64,000 nucleotides of DNA from Microplitis mediator (GCF_029852145.1 NC_079976.1:18373117-18437116), one strand, 5' to 3'. Positions 46,215-58,452 are shown, counted from the first letter of the stretch. The notes: generated from the sequence alone by a model not told the origin. Numbers and translations: made by a program.

Positions 46215-49200
46215 GGTACTTGTTTACAATCACTCCTCCACCTGTTTGTATCAAGCAAAAAACCAAAATTATGCAAATTGCCAAGAGACTTGTTTCATTC
46301 TCTGGCATTTGTCGGCGCATTAAAGATGTGTTTGCTTATTTAGGTGTTATTTAAGCATTAATAAATTGTACATGTGTACCATAGGTGTAAATTAGCTTGA
46401 TTTCAAGATTAAGTTTGAAATTTTTTCTGTTCCGTGCTACCCTGCACCATTTGACATATTTTTCTTTTTATTCTATGTATTGACTCTTAAGTCAACCACC
46501 AAAACTTAAGGTATATGCCTATTTGCCATAATTTCTGTAGTTTCGTCCTAAGTACGTTAACGGACTCGTCAGTAAGGCTATGTTAACGCACTCATGCCTT
46601 AGACTACATCTCTTACTAGTACGGGCCGGCGTAAAACTGTGTTGCGAGCTTCAGTCAGACACTATACTAGCAAAGGAAGGCGGATACCGTCCAAACTACT
46701 TGCAACAAAGTGCTAGGTGAGCTGTTGTACACCGTTAGTGTATTGAAATAACAGAAATATGTCAATTTTCCACTATACAAGAGCTCAAAAAATATTTTAA
46801 CTCTTAGTTAGACCTTTCTATCGCCACCGTCCATCTTACGGTATTAATAAAATTAATTATTAGTATTTATTAGAAATTTATTAAATTTATTTTGGAAAAT
46901 CAACATGATTTTTGTCATTTTTGATCAATTTTGCACACTTTAGTTACAAGGTTCGGATAGATATCTTGTGTTATAGACATAAATACATACAGAAAATTCT
47001 TTCCGCCGTGTAGCAGAACACGTGGAAAAAAGTTTAATTATAGATCTTTAATGTGTAAGCACTTGGAACTTTAGAAAATGTGTGGAGGAGTGATTGCCAA
47101 CAATTACCTTATTGGTACTTGTTTACAATCACTCCTCCACCTGTTTGTATCAAGCAAAAAACCAAAATTATGCAAATTGCCAAGAGACTTGTTTCATTCT
47201 CTGGCATTTGTCGGCGCATTAAAGATGTGTTTGCTTATTTAGGTGTTATTTAAGCATTAATAAATTGTACATGTGTACCATAGGTGTAAATTAGCTTGAT
47301 TTCAAGATTAAGTTTGAAATTTTTTCTGTTCCGTGCTACCCTGCACCATTTGACATATTTTTCTTTTTATTCTATGTATTGACTCTTAAGTCAACCACCA
47401 AAACTTAAGGTATATGCCTATTTGCCATAATTTCTGTAGTTTCGTCCTAAGTACGTTAACGGACTCGTCAGTAAGGCTATGTTAACGCACTCATGCCTTA
47501 GACTACATCTCTTACTAGTACGGGCCGGCGTAAAACTGTGTTGCGAGCTTCAGTCAGACACTATACTAGCAAAGGAAGGCGGATACCGTCCAAACTACTT
47601 GCAACAAAGTGCTAGGTGAGCTGTTGTACACCGTTAGTGTATTGAAATAACAGAAATATGTCAATTTTCCACTATACAAGAGCTCAAAAAATATTTTAAC
47701 TCTTAGTTAGACCTTTCTATCGCCACCGTCCATCTTACGGTATTAATAAAATTAATTATTAGTATTTATTAGAAATTTATTAAATTTATTTTGGAAAATC
47801 AACATGATTTTTGTCATTTTTGATCAATTTTGCATACTTTAGTTACAAGGTTCGGATAGATATCTTGTGTTATAGACATAAATACATACAGAAAATTCTT
47901 TCCGCCGTGTAGCAGAACACGTGGAAAAAGTTTAATTATAGATCTTTAATGTGTAAGCACTTGGAACTTTAGAAAATGTGTGGAGGAGTGATTGCCAACA
48001 ATTACCGCTCAAAAAATATTTTAACTCTTAGTTAGACCTTTCTATCGCCACCGTCCATCTTACGGTATTAATAAAATTAATTATTAGTATTTATTAGAAA
48101 TTTATTAAATTTATTTTGGAAAATCAACATGATTTTTGTCATTTTTGATCAATTTTGCACACTTTAGTTACAAGGTTCGGATAGATATCTTGTGTTATAG
48201 ACATAAATACATACAGAAAATTCTTTCCGCCGTGTAGCAGAACACGTGGAAAAAGTTTAATTATAGATCTTTAATGTGTAAGCACTTGGAACTTTAGAAA
48301 ATGTGTGGAGGAGTGATTGCCAACAATTACCTTATTGGTACTTGTTTACAATCACTCCTCCACCTGTTTGTATCAAGCAAAAAACCAAAATTATGCAAAT
48401 TGCCAAGAGACTTGTTTCATTCTCTGGCATTTGTCGGCGCATTAAAGATGTGTTTGCTTATTTAGGTGTTATTTAAGCATTAATAAATTGTACATGTGTA
48501 CCATAGGTGTAAATTAGCTTGATTTCAAGATTAAGTTTGAAATTTTTTCTGTTCCGTGCTACCCTGCACCATTTGACATATTTTTCTTTTTATTCTATGT
48601 ATTGACTCTTAAGTCAACCACCAAAACTTAAGGTATATGCCTATTTGCCATAATTTCTGTAGTTTCGTCCTAAGTACGTTAACGGACTCGTCAGTAAGGC
48701 TATGTTAACGCACTCATGCCTTAGACTACATCTCTTACTAGTACGGGCCGGCGTAAAACTGTGTTGCGAGCTTCAGTCAGACACTATACTAGCAAAGGAA
48801 GGCGGATACCGTCCAAACTACTTGCAACAAAGTGCTAGGTGAGCTGTTGTACACCGTTAGTGTATTGAAATAACAGAAATATGTCAATTTTCCACTATAC
48901 AAGAGCTCAAAAAATATTTTAACTCTTAGTTAGACCTTTCTATCGCCACCGTCCATCTTACGGTATTAATAAAATTAATTATTAGTATTTATTAGAAATT
49001 TATTAAATTTATTTTGGAAAATCAACATGATTTTTGTCATTTTTGATCAATTTTGCACACTTTAGTTACAAGGTTCGGATAGATATCTTGTGTTATAGAC
49101 ATAAATACATACAGAAAATTCTTTCCGCCGTGTAGCAGAACACGTGGAAAAAGTTTAATTATAGATCTTTAATGTGTAAGCACTTGGAACTTTAGAAAAT

Positions 49201-49229
49201 GTGTGGAGGAGTGATTGCCAACAATTACC
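46215..49229. mobile_element. head-to-tail array of a hAT-like non-autonomous element
   Basis: Three full copies (46215-47108, 47114-48006, 48337-49229) and one 5'-truncated copy (48007-48331) lie in one orientation. Each begins GGTACTTGTTTACAATCACT and ends AGTGATTGCCAACAATTACC, an imperfect about 27-bp terminal inverted repeat that includes CAATCACTCCTCCAC. TTATT separates copies 1/2 and 3/4. The whole array, not each copy, is flanked by the perfect 8-bp direct repeat GTAACTTC (46207-46214 and 49230-49237), the duplication size of hAT transposons. Copies are almost identical (differences noted: one C/T and one A-run length change). There is no transposase. Confidence 0.85.
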
Positions 49230-49743
49230 GTAACTTCTTCTAGTACGGCAGATTTTACCCCTCCAGAACGTTGCAGCTCGCTTGACCTTCGTCCTAGGAT
49301 TTGGGTTGAGTGGGCACGGCTGGGTTATAGGATAAGACCTTATGTACTACTCTCGAATGAAAACCGCAAGGTTGGAGTGATGAACTTTGTCTTTATTTTG
49401 ATGGTTCAAATTACAACGTCTTAACTAAACGTCACTTATTCACTCTAGTTTTCACAACTTTATATTTAATTTATATTATAGGATTATTTATCCTTAACAG
49501 ATATTTCATTAAGATTTTAATTTATACTTAATGCGTCCTTTTACACACCCGAAAAGTGGTTTTATGCGCAAATTAACTCGGCACGAGATGGAATCGCAAA
49601 TTCCCGTGGTTTGTGTCACTGGTTTGATCGTACCGGATGGTTTTTAAAGTCCGACAAATATTGTACTGGACGCACGATTACTACGGTTGCGTCAGATCGA
49701 ATTTTTGATCAATATTTGAGGATTTTTAATAATAATTTAAATT

Positions 49744-50000
49744 CAATTACTGATTATTCAACGCCGAAACGGATTCCTGCAATAATTGGATACAAAAGAT
49801 TTTAGTTTTAAATGCCTTACTGATTATTCTGCGCCTAGGGCGGATTCCTGCAGTAAGGTTAGTGAAATTCACGATCTTTGACTATTTCTTATTGATTATT
49901 CAACGCCGAAACGGATTCCTGCAATAAGGTTTGGGTTGAAAATATTAAAAATCCTCTTATTGACTTTTCAACGCCTAGGGCGGATTCCTGCAATAAGAGT
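49744..50000 (+). repeat. four hairpin units with paired substitutions
   Basis: Units near 49746-49790, 49815-49860, 49887-49930 and 49954-50000 each have a stem such as CTTATTG ... CAATAAG around GATTATTCAACGCC and CGGATTCCTG. The stems differ between units yet still pair (CCTTACTG/CAGTAAGG against CTCTTATTG/CAATAAGAG). The inner part alternates between GCCGAAACGG and GCCTAGGGCGG, itself able to fold. Spacing is about 70 bases. Confidence 0.7.
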
Positions 50001-50329
50001 GCACGAAATTTCGACGTTCGAATATTCGCGGATCGTAAGTTTTAAGAACCGACTAGCCCTGAGCAATGGGTGCTCAGGTTTTTTATAAACTTTGGTTGGT
50101 GATTCGATGGGGAATTTATAATTATTGTCATTGGTGGAAAGTGACGACAGTTTATTGTTTATTCGTTAAACTTATTGCAGGTGTCTTCCCACTATTCTTT
50201 GCCGCATAAAAAGGTGAAAAAGCTGACGCTGCGTTTTCGCGCGCTTTGCGAAGAGGAGCTCAGAAATAATTATTTTAAATAATTATAAAAAAAAAAAAAA
50301 TTTATTTGGACATAACAGATTGTAGCATT

Positions 50330-51189
50330 AACAATTAGTAAATATTCACTTGAAATTAGTGAAAAATCACTAATTCACATTTAAAGAGTATACTCTAAGT
50401 TATATAAATTTTGTATAAGCTAAAATATACCCGAGTTGTATGAAAAAAATTATATATAATGAGTATACTCTAATTATATCGGAATTCTCAGGAGAATATT
50501 CTCAGGAAGACCTAAGTTGTTTTGGAGTAAGAAGAAACCATCTTGAGTAATAAATTTTCTGAAGATACTTTTTTTTTTCGACCGATGTAATTTTTGTTTT
50601 CCTAAGCTATACTTTTTTTTTAATTCTTTTATATATTTGGGATATACTCGTTGATAGATTTGCAATGTATATCGATTATGATACTTTCTACTTCTATCAT
50701 AAATATCTCCGATCAACTATAGTTCAGTTTATAAATTTCGAATATATTGAAAAGTTTACATTAAGGTCTAGTTTTACATATATGTAATATTATACAATTA
50801 ATTATATCTTAAATATATAATAACTAAGTATAACAGGTTATAACTCAGTTATGAGATATTTTGCCGAATTTATAGAAAGTAAACACATGGCTACACTTAG
50901 TAGTATACTTTCAAACTATATATTTTTTTCATGGGAGTTACTTGCCACCTGCAGATTATCGTATAACCCAGAAAAATGTCGCGGCAACAGTTGAATCAGC
51001 AAAAAGCTACTTGGCAAACAAAACAGCGAGCAATAAAACAGTACTCATATCGTATTAATAATAAAAAAATGTACGTTCAATTCGTGCGGTATTCCCGATT
51101 ACCCACACGAGCAAATGAGCGCACTCACTTCGTTCGTGCGCTCAACTTTGCTCTAGTGGGTAGTCAACGACTCACCTTACTAGTTGTAC
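50330..51189. repeat. right inner part of the broken foldback, with a GC-rich hairpin
   Basis: 50935-51005 is inverted relative to 44885-44990 (GATTATCGTATAAC and TTCAACTGTT words). At 51101-51161 ACCCACACGAGCAAATGAGC pairs with its downstream complement around a CACTCACTTCGTTCGTG core. No gene was found; a minus-strand frame at 50474-50716 has no recognised product. Confidence 0.5.
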
Positions 51190-51975
51190 AATATACTATA
51201 TTTATTTTGATTATGATTACACACTTAAAGGAACAAAACTTGTTCCTTTAATTGTTTTGCAAAACTTTGATCAATCCACCCTGAAACACGGTTCGATCGA
51301 TCACTTTAAAAATTTGCAGGGTTATTGGGGGTACAATAAGCTTAAAAAGTACCTGGCAACATTATTTTTTTTATCGATATTTACAAAGTAACGGTTGAGT
51401 TACTGGAAAACCAAAAAAAGTCACTTTTTTGTACTCACTTCATATGGATGTTACGGATAAAAAAAAATTTTTTTTGTAAATAATGATGAAAGAGACTTGT
51501 AGGGAATTTATTCAAGTTTGAAATGCCACCCTCAAATTTACTGTGTGATCATTGGTACCTGAAATATCAACGATCAAACCCAAACGGATCATTTTTCGTT
51601 TGAAGGCTGATATCTCAGCGACAAGTTGTCGTACGAATCTTGAAAAAAAAAGCAAATTAAAGCTGATTAAATTTGCTAACTAACCTATGCATTGGTTTAG
51701 CTGAAAAAAAAAATTTCGCAGCCCGTGGACTCTCTCAAAAAAAAGAAAAAATTTAGAAAATTTTTGGCTCGCGGTATTTCTCATGTTTGCGCAATGGCAG
51801 AAGGTCTAAAAAAATTCGACTCAAATGTGTCGAAACTAGAAATTTCAAGCTACAAAATGCTTTTTTTTTTTTTTTTCGATACAATTATTTATACGAAGTT
51901 ACAGTCTTGCAAAAATCACAAAAATATTTCTAAAATTTTTCCGTTCCATTAATTTATGGCACGAGTGTATTATCA
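51190..51975. repeat. diverged copy of the 63130-63830 foldback arm
   Basis: Contains in order ACGGTTCGATCGATCA, GGGGGTACAATAAGC, TACCTGGCAACATTATTTTT, GTAGGGAATTTATTCAAG and CTGATATCTCAGCGACAAG. The same order occurs at 63130-63480. It ends with the 51718-51975 segment that is inverted against 44457-44711. Confidence 0.65.
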
Positions 51976-52239
51976 ATTAAGTGAAGTCACTACTTCGAGT
52001 GAAAAAACGCTTATGTAAAACTATATTTTAATCTTTCAAGATCTGTAGAAAAGATCAGACAGACTTAATTTCACCCTTACGAAATTGATTATCATACCTT
52101 CGAAGCGCAATAAAAAATGAAGTAATCAATCAAAAATAAAATTACAACATTGATAAATAATGCTTATTTCATAACTAATAACATGAATTTGACGAAATAG
52201 AGTTATGTCTTATAATTCAAAATTCAATGATAAAGTGAC

Positions 52240-52425
52240 AAAAGAAAATTTCTTCGGTTTTTTAACTTTCCGCTAAGAAAATTGAATGTTTTGAAAAATT
52301 CGGGAAGTTATTGATTTCGGTCCGATTTTCGAAAACCGAGATTCCCAGATGTCAACGTTTTGAGGTCCTAGGAAGCAAGTCTGACCATTTTCAGGATGAT
52401 GTCTGAGTGTTTGTAGGTGTGTGTG

Positions 52426-52462
<37 letters not shown>

Positions 52463-52950
52463 TGCGTGTGTGTAAAAACTTGCTCTAACTTTTTAGCTAA
52501 TCAACCGATCAGAACGGTTCTTACGGCAATCGAGAAAGCTTATTGGTCATCAACTTTCCTAAAAATTTTAGATCGATCGATTCAATAGACTAAGATATAG
52601 AAGAAATACAAAAAAAAATTTTCAATTTCCCGCTAAGAAAATCGACGATTTTCGAAAAATTCGGGAAGTTCTTGTTTTCACCCCGATTTTCGAAAATCGA
52701 AATTTCATCAGATGTCGACATTTTGAGGTCCTAGGAAGCTATTCTAACTATTTTCAGAATGATGGGTGTCTATATGTATGTAAACTCTCTATAACTTTTT
52801 TAACTAATGAACCGAATTGGATGGTTAAAGCAGCAATCGAGAGAGCTTGTTGGCCATCAACTTTTCTAAAAATTTTAGATCATTTGATCGAGTAGACTCG
52901 AAAATATTGGTGATTTACCAAAAAAAGAATTTTTTTTTTTTTTAGTTTTT
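52240..52950 (+). repeat. dispersed repeat with AAAATCGACGATTTT hairpin, plus GT microsatellite
   Basis: Two tandem units (from about 52262 and 52618) contain CTTTCCGCTAAGAAAAT, GAAAAATTCGGGAAGTT, CCCGATTTTCGAAAATCG and TTTTGAGGTCCTAGGAAGC. A third copy lies at 60215-60420. Unit 1 contains a GT run at about 52417-52478. No protein. Confidence 0.7.
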
Positions 52951-53345
52951 TATTGATTTCTTAGAAACGACTTGAACGATTTACTTTAAAATCTAATCAG
53001 CTCTAGAACTCACTAAAACGCGTCGATTGCTGCCTTAGCTATCTCAATCGGATAATTGGTTCGATAGTTATCGCGGGAGAAAAAAATGGTAAAAAACGGG
53101 TTTTTGTGAATATCTTTGAAACAACTGAACTCAACAATTTTAAAATCTGATCAGCTTCAGAATTCATTAAAACGCGTCGATTGCCACCTCAACCATCAAA
53201 ATCGGGTCATTTGTCTAAGAAGTATCGTGGAAACAAGAAATAGCGAAGAACGATTTTTTCCAAATATCTTTTAAACGACTGAACCAATCGATTTGAAATT
53301 TCATTCAGCTCTAGAATTCAACAAAACGCGTTGATAGCGACATTT
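52950..53345 (+). repeat. 155-bp tandem repeat, first block
   Basis: AAAACGCGTCGATTG recurs near 53013, 53169 and (as AAAACGCGTTGATAG) 53323. Each copy is preceded by AATCAGCTCTAGAACTC and followed by AAATATCTTTGAAACGACTG-like sequence. The same unit in the same orientation returns at 55500-55870. Confidence 0.7.
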
Positions 53346-53561
53346 AACGTTAGAATTGGTTGATTAGTTCAAAAGACATAATATAATGTACTAAAATATG
53401 TCCAAAATCATACCAACTCTTTGTTTTTATGGTCTCTTTCGATCCCCATATAATTTCATCTAACTCGTTCTGTAAGTTGAATCATATTATCAACAAATAG
53501 TTTAAAAAACACAGTTTTTAATCTGATTTGAGTCAAAACTCATTTAAATCTTTATTTTTAT

Positions 53562-55177
53562 TAGTCTAGTCGACAAGTTGAAAATCGTCCAAAATAGAGA
53601 TACTGCTCTTAAAATTAGGTGCGATAGCTCATTGGACCCGGAATGACGCCTAGAAAAATTTTCTCAAAGTGTGTATAAGGACGTAAAAAATTGCAAAAGT
53701 TATAAACAATTAAAGATGAAAAAATGAAGGTATTTCGATTTTTGCCAATATGTCATAGACTATTAATATTTAAAAAATCTAACAAAAAGATTCTTAAAGA
53801 GGAGGAAATTTCCAATAAAAAACTCTGTCTCCCCGGATTTTTATCTCCATTATTTATAATTTTAATTTAACGCTGAAAATGGGTCTCTGCACGACATTTT
53901 TAGGATGCGCGCGCGGCGTCAAAAGCAAGTAGACACCTTGATTAATTTATTTAAAGTATTGAATATTTTTTTTTTAATTTGAAAAAATTATGGTGTATTC
54001 TGAACACTTTAAATAATTTATTCCCGTTGTAAATTTTTAAAAAATACACAACAATAGATCAGCAATAACTAAAAATTTTTTTAATAGCTCATTTAAAAGA
54101 TCGTTTAATCCTTCATAAAATCGTCTAGAATGTTCATTTTCGTATCTCTAATAGTTTAAAAGTTATATTAGTTTTTTAGTAGACAAATGAAGCAGCCGCT
54201 GCAACATTTGTGGCACGTGTTTTTTAAAAGTACAATAAAAAATTGAAAAAAATTTTTTTCTATACTTTGTTATACGTGGTTGTTTTTGTTTATTTTATAA
54301 GTTTTAGAAAAAAAATATAGCAAAGTTAAAAATTTGTTTATAACAAATTGGTAAGTTAATAAACAATGGAATTGTTAGTAAAAAAATTTTATTTTTTTGT
54401 TACTTTATAGAGGACTGTCAATTATGATTTTTAGAAAAAAAATAATTTCTTAACTAATTATTTAAGCAATAGAAATATTTAAAAAACAGTTATAAACAAT
54501 TAAAAATTGTTATCAAGGAAAATTTTTTTTTTTAAATCATAATATTTGCTGTATAATGAATTTGTGGAAAAAAATTTTTTAAAAATATTCAAATAATTAA
54601 TTTGTTTAGAAAAAATTTATCAACAAATGGCGTGAAAAATTTTTTGGCAATTCAATTAATATCTTGTATGAATAAAAAAACGATAATATGATGGTTAAGA
54701 AAAAAAAATTTTTTTTAACAACATTACTTGGATTTTTCAGTTTTCGTTCAAGTACAAAAATTATTATAAGCAAAGTATGAATATTTTTTTAACTTTTGTG
54801 GCGTGATCTTGTTGAGTGTGTATGTAAAAAAGGCTCCACGGAGCGAAAAATTTATACGACAATTATTTAAACATTTTTTCTCATTTACAATGAAGACGTA
54901 AGTTCGAGAAAATTTTGTTAGTTAACAATCGTTCAATTTGTTAAAAAATTAACTTTAAATATTTCTTAAATATTAATAGTCTATGAAATATTGGCAAAAA
55001 ACGAAATACCTTCATTTTTCCATCTTTAATTGTTTATAACTTTTGCAATTTTTTACGTTCTAATACAAGCTTTGAGAACATGTTTTTAGGCGTCATTCCG
55101 GATCCAATGAGCTATCGCACCTAATTTTAAGAGCAGTATCTCTATTTTGGACGATTTTCAACTTGTCGACTAGACTA
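53562..55177. mobile_element. 1.6 kb palindromic element, TAGTCTAGTCGAC ends
   Basis: TAGTCTAGTCGACAAGTTGA and its complement bound arms of about 225 bp (53562-53785 and 54955-55177). The AT-rich centre contains long A/T runs and a segment at 54540-54660 resembling the nested MITE at 61463-62206. It separates the two blocks of 155-bp repeats. No coding sequence. Confidence 0.75.
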
Positions 55178-55309
55178 TATTTCTGACATTGATTTCTACT
55201 TCAGTTTATCTATTTTGTCGAACATAATCAAGACTAAAAATTTAGAAACCGTTTGTTCATTCATGATTTCCGATTCTTAAATTGTCAAACTTTAACATAA
55301 AACGTAACT

Positions 55310-55480
55310 TGTTAGAGCTTAAAAGGCTCATCAAAAAACGATTGGATGTAAAAGCATTTTCGAGCTCGAAGAGTTCGAAAATGTATTCACACTGGTGTTT
55401 TCGAGCTTTTCGAGCTCGAAAACAGCGGGAAGTTTCGGGCTGGCCAACCAACGCCCAGATTTTTTTTTTTAATTTTTTGG
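55310..55480. repeat. dispersed TTCGAGCTCGAA-rich repeat
   Basis: Palindromic TTTTCGAGCTCGAAGAG and TTTCGAGCTTTTCGAGCTCG phrases are followed by AGCGGGAAGTTTCGGGCTGG. A diverged copy at 59570-59720 has the same order. Confidence 0.6.
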
Positions 55481-55499
55481 AAATTTTCAAAAGACGGCT

Positions 55500-55870
55500 C
55501 AATTGATCAATTTAAAAATCTAATCAGCTCTAAAACTCAATAAAATGCGTTGAACCATCTCAATCAGTTAATTTGTTCGAGAGATATTGTTGGAGAAAGA
55601 AATTGTAAAAAACGGTTTTTTTAGATTATCTTTGGAGTGACTCCTCCGATCAAGTCTAAAATCTTATCAGCTCTAGAACTTAATAAAACACGTCGATTGC
55701 CGCCTCAACCATGAAAATCGGTTGATTCGTTCGCGAGATATCGTGAGAGAAAGAAATGCTAAAAAACGGTTTCTTCCAAATATCTTTGAAACCAGTTGAC
55801 CGATCAATTCCAAATTTTCATCAGCTTTAAAACTCAAAAAAATGCGTCGATTGTCACATTAAACATCAAA
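55500..55870 (+). repeat. 155-bp tandem repeat, second block
   Basis: Units carry AAAATGCGTTGAACC, AAAACACGTCGATTGCCGCC and AAAATGCGTCGATTGTCAC near 55540, 55687 and 55841, with AATCAGCTCTAAAACTC ahead of them. They continue the block at 52950-53345. Confidence 0.7.
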
Positions 55871-56244
55871 ATTGATTTATTAGCTCAAACGATATCGGCG
55901 TCGAAAAATCTAAAAAGCAACATTTTATGTAATTTTTTCCAAGTAAATCATAATATAAAGTACTAAAATGTATTTCAAATCATACTAACTCTTTGACTTT
56001 ATTGTATATTTCAACCACTATATAATGTAACTCATTCTGCAGTTTAAATAATATTATTGACAAAAAAATTGAAAAAACACCGATTTCAATATTTTTCTTG
56101 GTTATTTCATAAATTAATACTTTGATATGCGTCAGAACTCATTCAAATCCTTAATTCGATTACTTACATTGATTTGTCCCTGAATACACTTTTTTTTGTT
56201 TTTTTTTTTTTTTTTTTTTATTGAACATAACTGTGAATAAATAT
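55871..56244. other. AT-rich spacer, no gene seen
   Basis: Decayed extension of the 155-bp repeats followed by a T-run at about 56190-56220. Confidence 0.4.
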
Positions 56245-57140
56245 TTATTCAACTCATGCGCGCTATTCACGTTTTATCATGCCTAAAATCCGAACCCTAA
56301 ATGGCCGTTTACCGACTGGCGAAAAATTATTTGTCAAAACGCAATAAAGATGTCTACAATCCCGGCCATTGTGACGTAATGAAAATAAACGTAACTATCT
56401 TTCGAGCTCTTACTAAATAATGGGTAATTACAACTCCCTGTTGTTACCCATTGAGTAGCCAAGATGGTGATGCCGAATGTTTTTAACGTGAAGTTTATTT
56501 ATATACACCTAACCTTAATCCAAAACATTCTATCGTGCTGTTGGTGTTGTGTCAAAAGTTATTATTAAAAAAAATAAATATTAATTATCATAATATTAGT
56601 AATAAAAATATTAATATTGAATAAAAAAAAAGCTTAAAATTTTATATAAATATATTGCTTAATATTGATGAAATATATATTACTAAAATTAAATATCAAT
56701 ATAATAAATAAAATATGAATAATCAGCCAAATGAAATTGTATCGTTTCTTACACCTCCTGACTTACGGAAAATGGCTGAAGAAGCTTCAAAAAATTTATT
56801 GCCAGTAAAATCTCGGCCAGAATATGAAGATACGTACAAAAAATTTAGTGAATGGCGTCAAAAGCACAACGCTAAATCAGCATCAGCCACAGTTTTAATG
56901 GCTTATTTTAACGAAATGTCTGAAAAATATAAACCTTCTAGTCTTTGGGCACATTATTCAATGTTAAAAAGCACATGGAAGTTGAAAGAAAAAGTGGATA
57001 TAAGTAAATATAACGATTTAGTTGCTATGTTGAAACGCAAGTCTGAAGGATTCAAAAGCAAGAAATCAAATGTCTTGACAGCAGAAAATATTAATAAATT
57101 TTTGACTGAAGCTCCTGACACTGAATATCTGGATAAAAAA

Positions 57141-57233
57141 GTAACGAAAAATGAAATATTTATAATTTATTGACTAAAGTGGACGTATATTTAGACTATA
57201 AAAAAACTAAAAAATTATTTTAAATATTTTCAG
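57141..57233 (+). other. intron of the tyrosine-recombinase gene
   Basis: GTAACG donor after the codons for LDKK and TTTTCAG acceptor before VILIFGICGACR. Splicing removes an in-frame stop (TGA at about 57172) and restores a continuous recombinase domain. Both flanking exons end in complete codons (phase 0). Confidence 0.75.
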
Positions 57234-57476
57234 GTTATTCTTATCTTTGGGATATGTGGTGCCTGTCGCAAATCTGAGCTTGTTAAGCTTACAATTCAAG
57301 ATGTAACTGAACAAGGCAATCTTCTCGTCGTAAATCTTGAAGACACAAAAATGAAAAGGCCTCGTTTTTTTACTATCAGTCCTGAATTTAGTGGCTATGT
57401 CAAAAAATACCGAGATTTACGTCCTAAAAATGCTCCGAAAAATCGTTTTTTTCTAAACTACCAAAAAGGTCACTGT

Positions 57477-58452
57477 CCCGACTAGAATTTTTCATAAGGG
57501 CCTGACGAGGTCCTTATCGGGTTAACCTTATTTCAAATAAGGTCCCAATCAGGCTATCCTGACGAGGATCCTGATATGGATGTAACGCTTAAGACCCATT
57601 AGGTCCTTATCGGGATTGCCTTATCAGGACCTTACCAGGATATCCTCATCACGTCCTTATCAGGATTGCCTTATCAGGTCCTTACCAGGATATCCTCATC
57701 AAATCCTTATCAGGATTACCTTATTAGTAATTATTTTTAAATTAATATTAAATTGCAAAAAAAAAATGAGAGAATTTTAATTCGATCGAGAATGTTATCT
57801 ATTGTATTGAGAGCATTAATTAGAGGAAGTAAACATATTTTTTTTTGATGAAAAAATCCCGATAACTGCTGGGCTCGAACCTGCGTCCTTCCGATTCAAA
57901 GTCCTCGATGCTATCCACTGAGCTGACATACACAAGTGATCTTGAAAGTGTAAATATAATATTCATTATGATGTCAAAGAATAACTGATGAAGAAGTAAA
58001 AAATCTGTGCTACAATGATTGACGTGATTTTTATATAATATTCTTTTGTACTTTTTTTAATTTCTAGCCTGTAAATGAAATATTTGAAGGGATGGGATAA
58101 CTTTTTTTAAAATAAGGATATCCAGATAAGGTCCTGATCAGGAACTCGTCAGGTTGTCCCGATGGCAAATAACTTTTTTTTAAAAGAGATATCCTGTCGA
58201 GGTCCTGATCAGGAACTCGTCAGGTTGACCCGATGGCAAATAACTTTTTTTTTAATAAGGATATCCTGACGAGGTCCTGATCAGGAACTTGTCAGGTTGA
58301 CCTGATGGCAAATAACTTTTTTTTGAATAAGGATATCCTGATGAGGTCTTGACAAGGAACTTCTCAGGTTTGCCCTAATAAGGCATACCTTATATTTACC
58401 TGATAAGGTCCTTATGGTACTTCAGGCAAATCAGGAAGAAATTCTAGTCGGG
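57477..58452. mobile_element. 976-bp insertion in the recombinase gene, CCCGACTAGAAT ends
   Basis: Ends CCCGACTAGAATTT and AAATTCTAGTCGGG are inverted. GT on both sides (57475-57476 and 58453-58454) would be a 2-bp duplication; removing the element with one GT restores the reading frame (HC-IVQAIG). The left subterminal part has about 50-base repeats (CCTTATCAGGTCCTTACCAG, GATATCCTCATCA). The right part has about 70-base repeats (GGTCCTGATCAGGAACTCGT, GATGGCAAATAACTTTT), four units. The centre carries a tRNA-like sequence. No protein. Confidence 0.8.
57865..57937 (-). repeat. tRNA-Gln-like sequence inside the insertion
   Basis: Read on the minus strand: A-box-like AGCTCAGTGGATAGCAT (57910-57924 region), GGACTTTGAATC, and B-box GGTTCGAGCCC (57871-57881). 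It matches 45627-45694 on the other strand. It has Pol III promoter-like boxes but no paired acceptor stem, as in tRNA-derived SINEs. Confidence 0.55.

Larger units (their letters stand above)
45946..50317. mobile_element. solo LTR, about 1.35 kb, carrying a nested hAT array
   Basis: The 10-base inverted ends TGTTATGTCC and GGACATAACA have the TG..CA form of LTRs. With the array and one TSD copy removed (3023 bp) about 1.35 kb remains. It contains an AATAAAGAATACG signal-like sequence near 46045 and a hairpin series at 49744-50000. No coding region or second LTR was found. The flanking TTAGTGAA series continues on both sides. A clear target duplication is not seen (CAATT against GATTG). Confidence 0.6.

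Noticed and set aside
55282..55506. Overlapping frames on both strands near the GAGCTCGAA repeats
   Set aside because: The open frames follow from palindromic GAGCTCGAA repeats and have no recognisable product.
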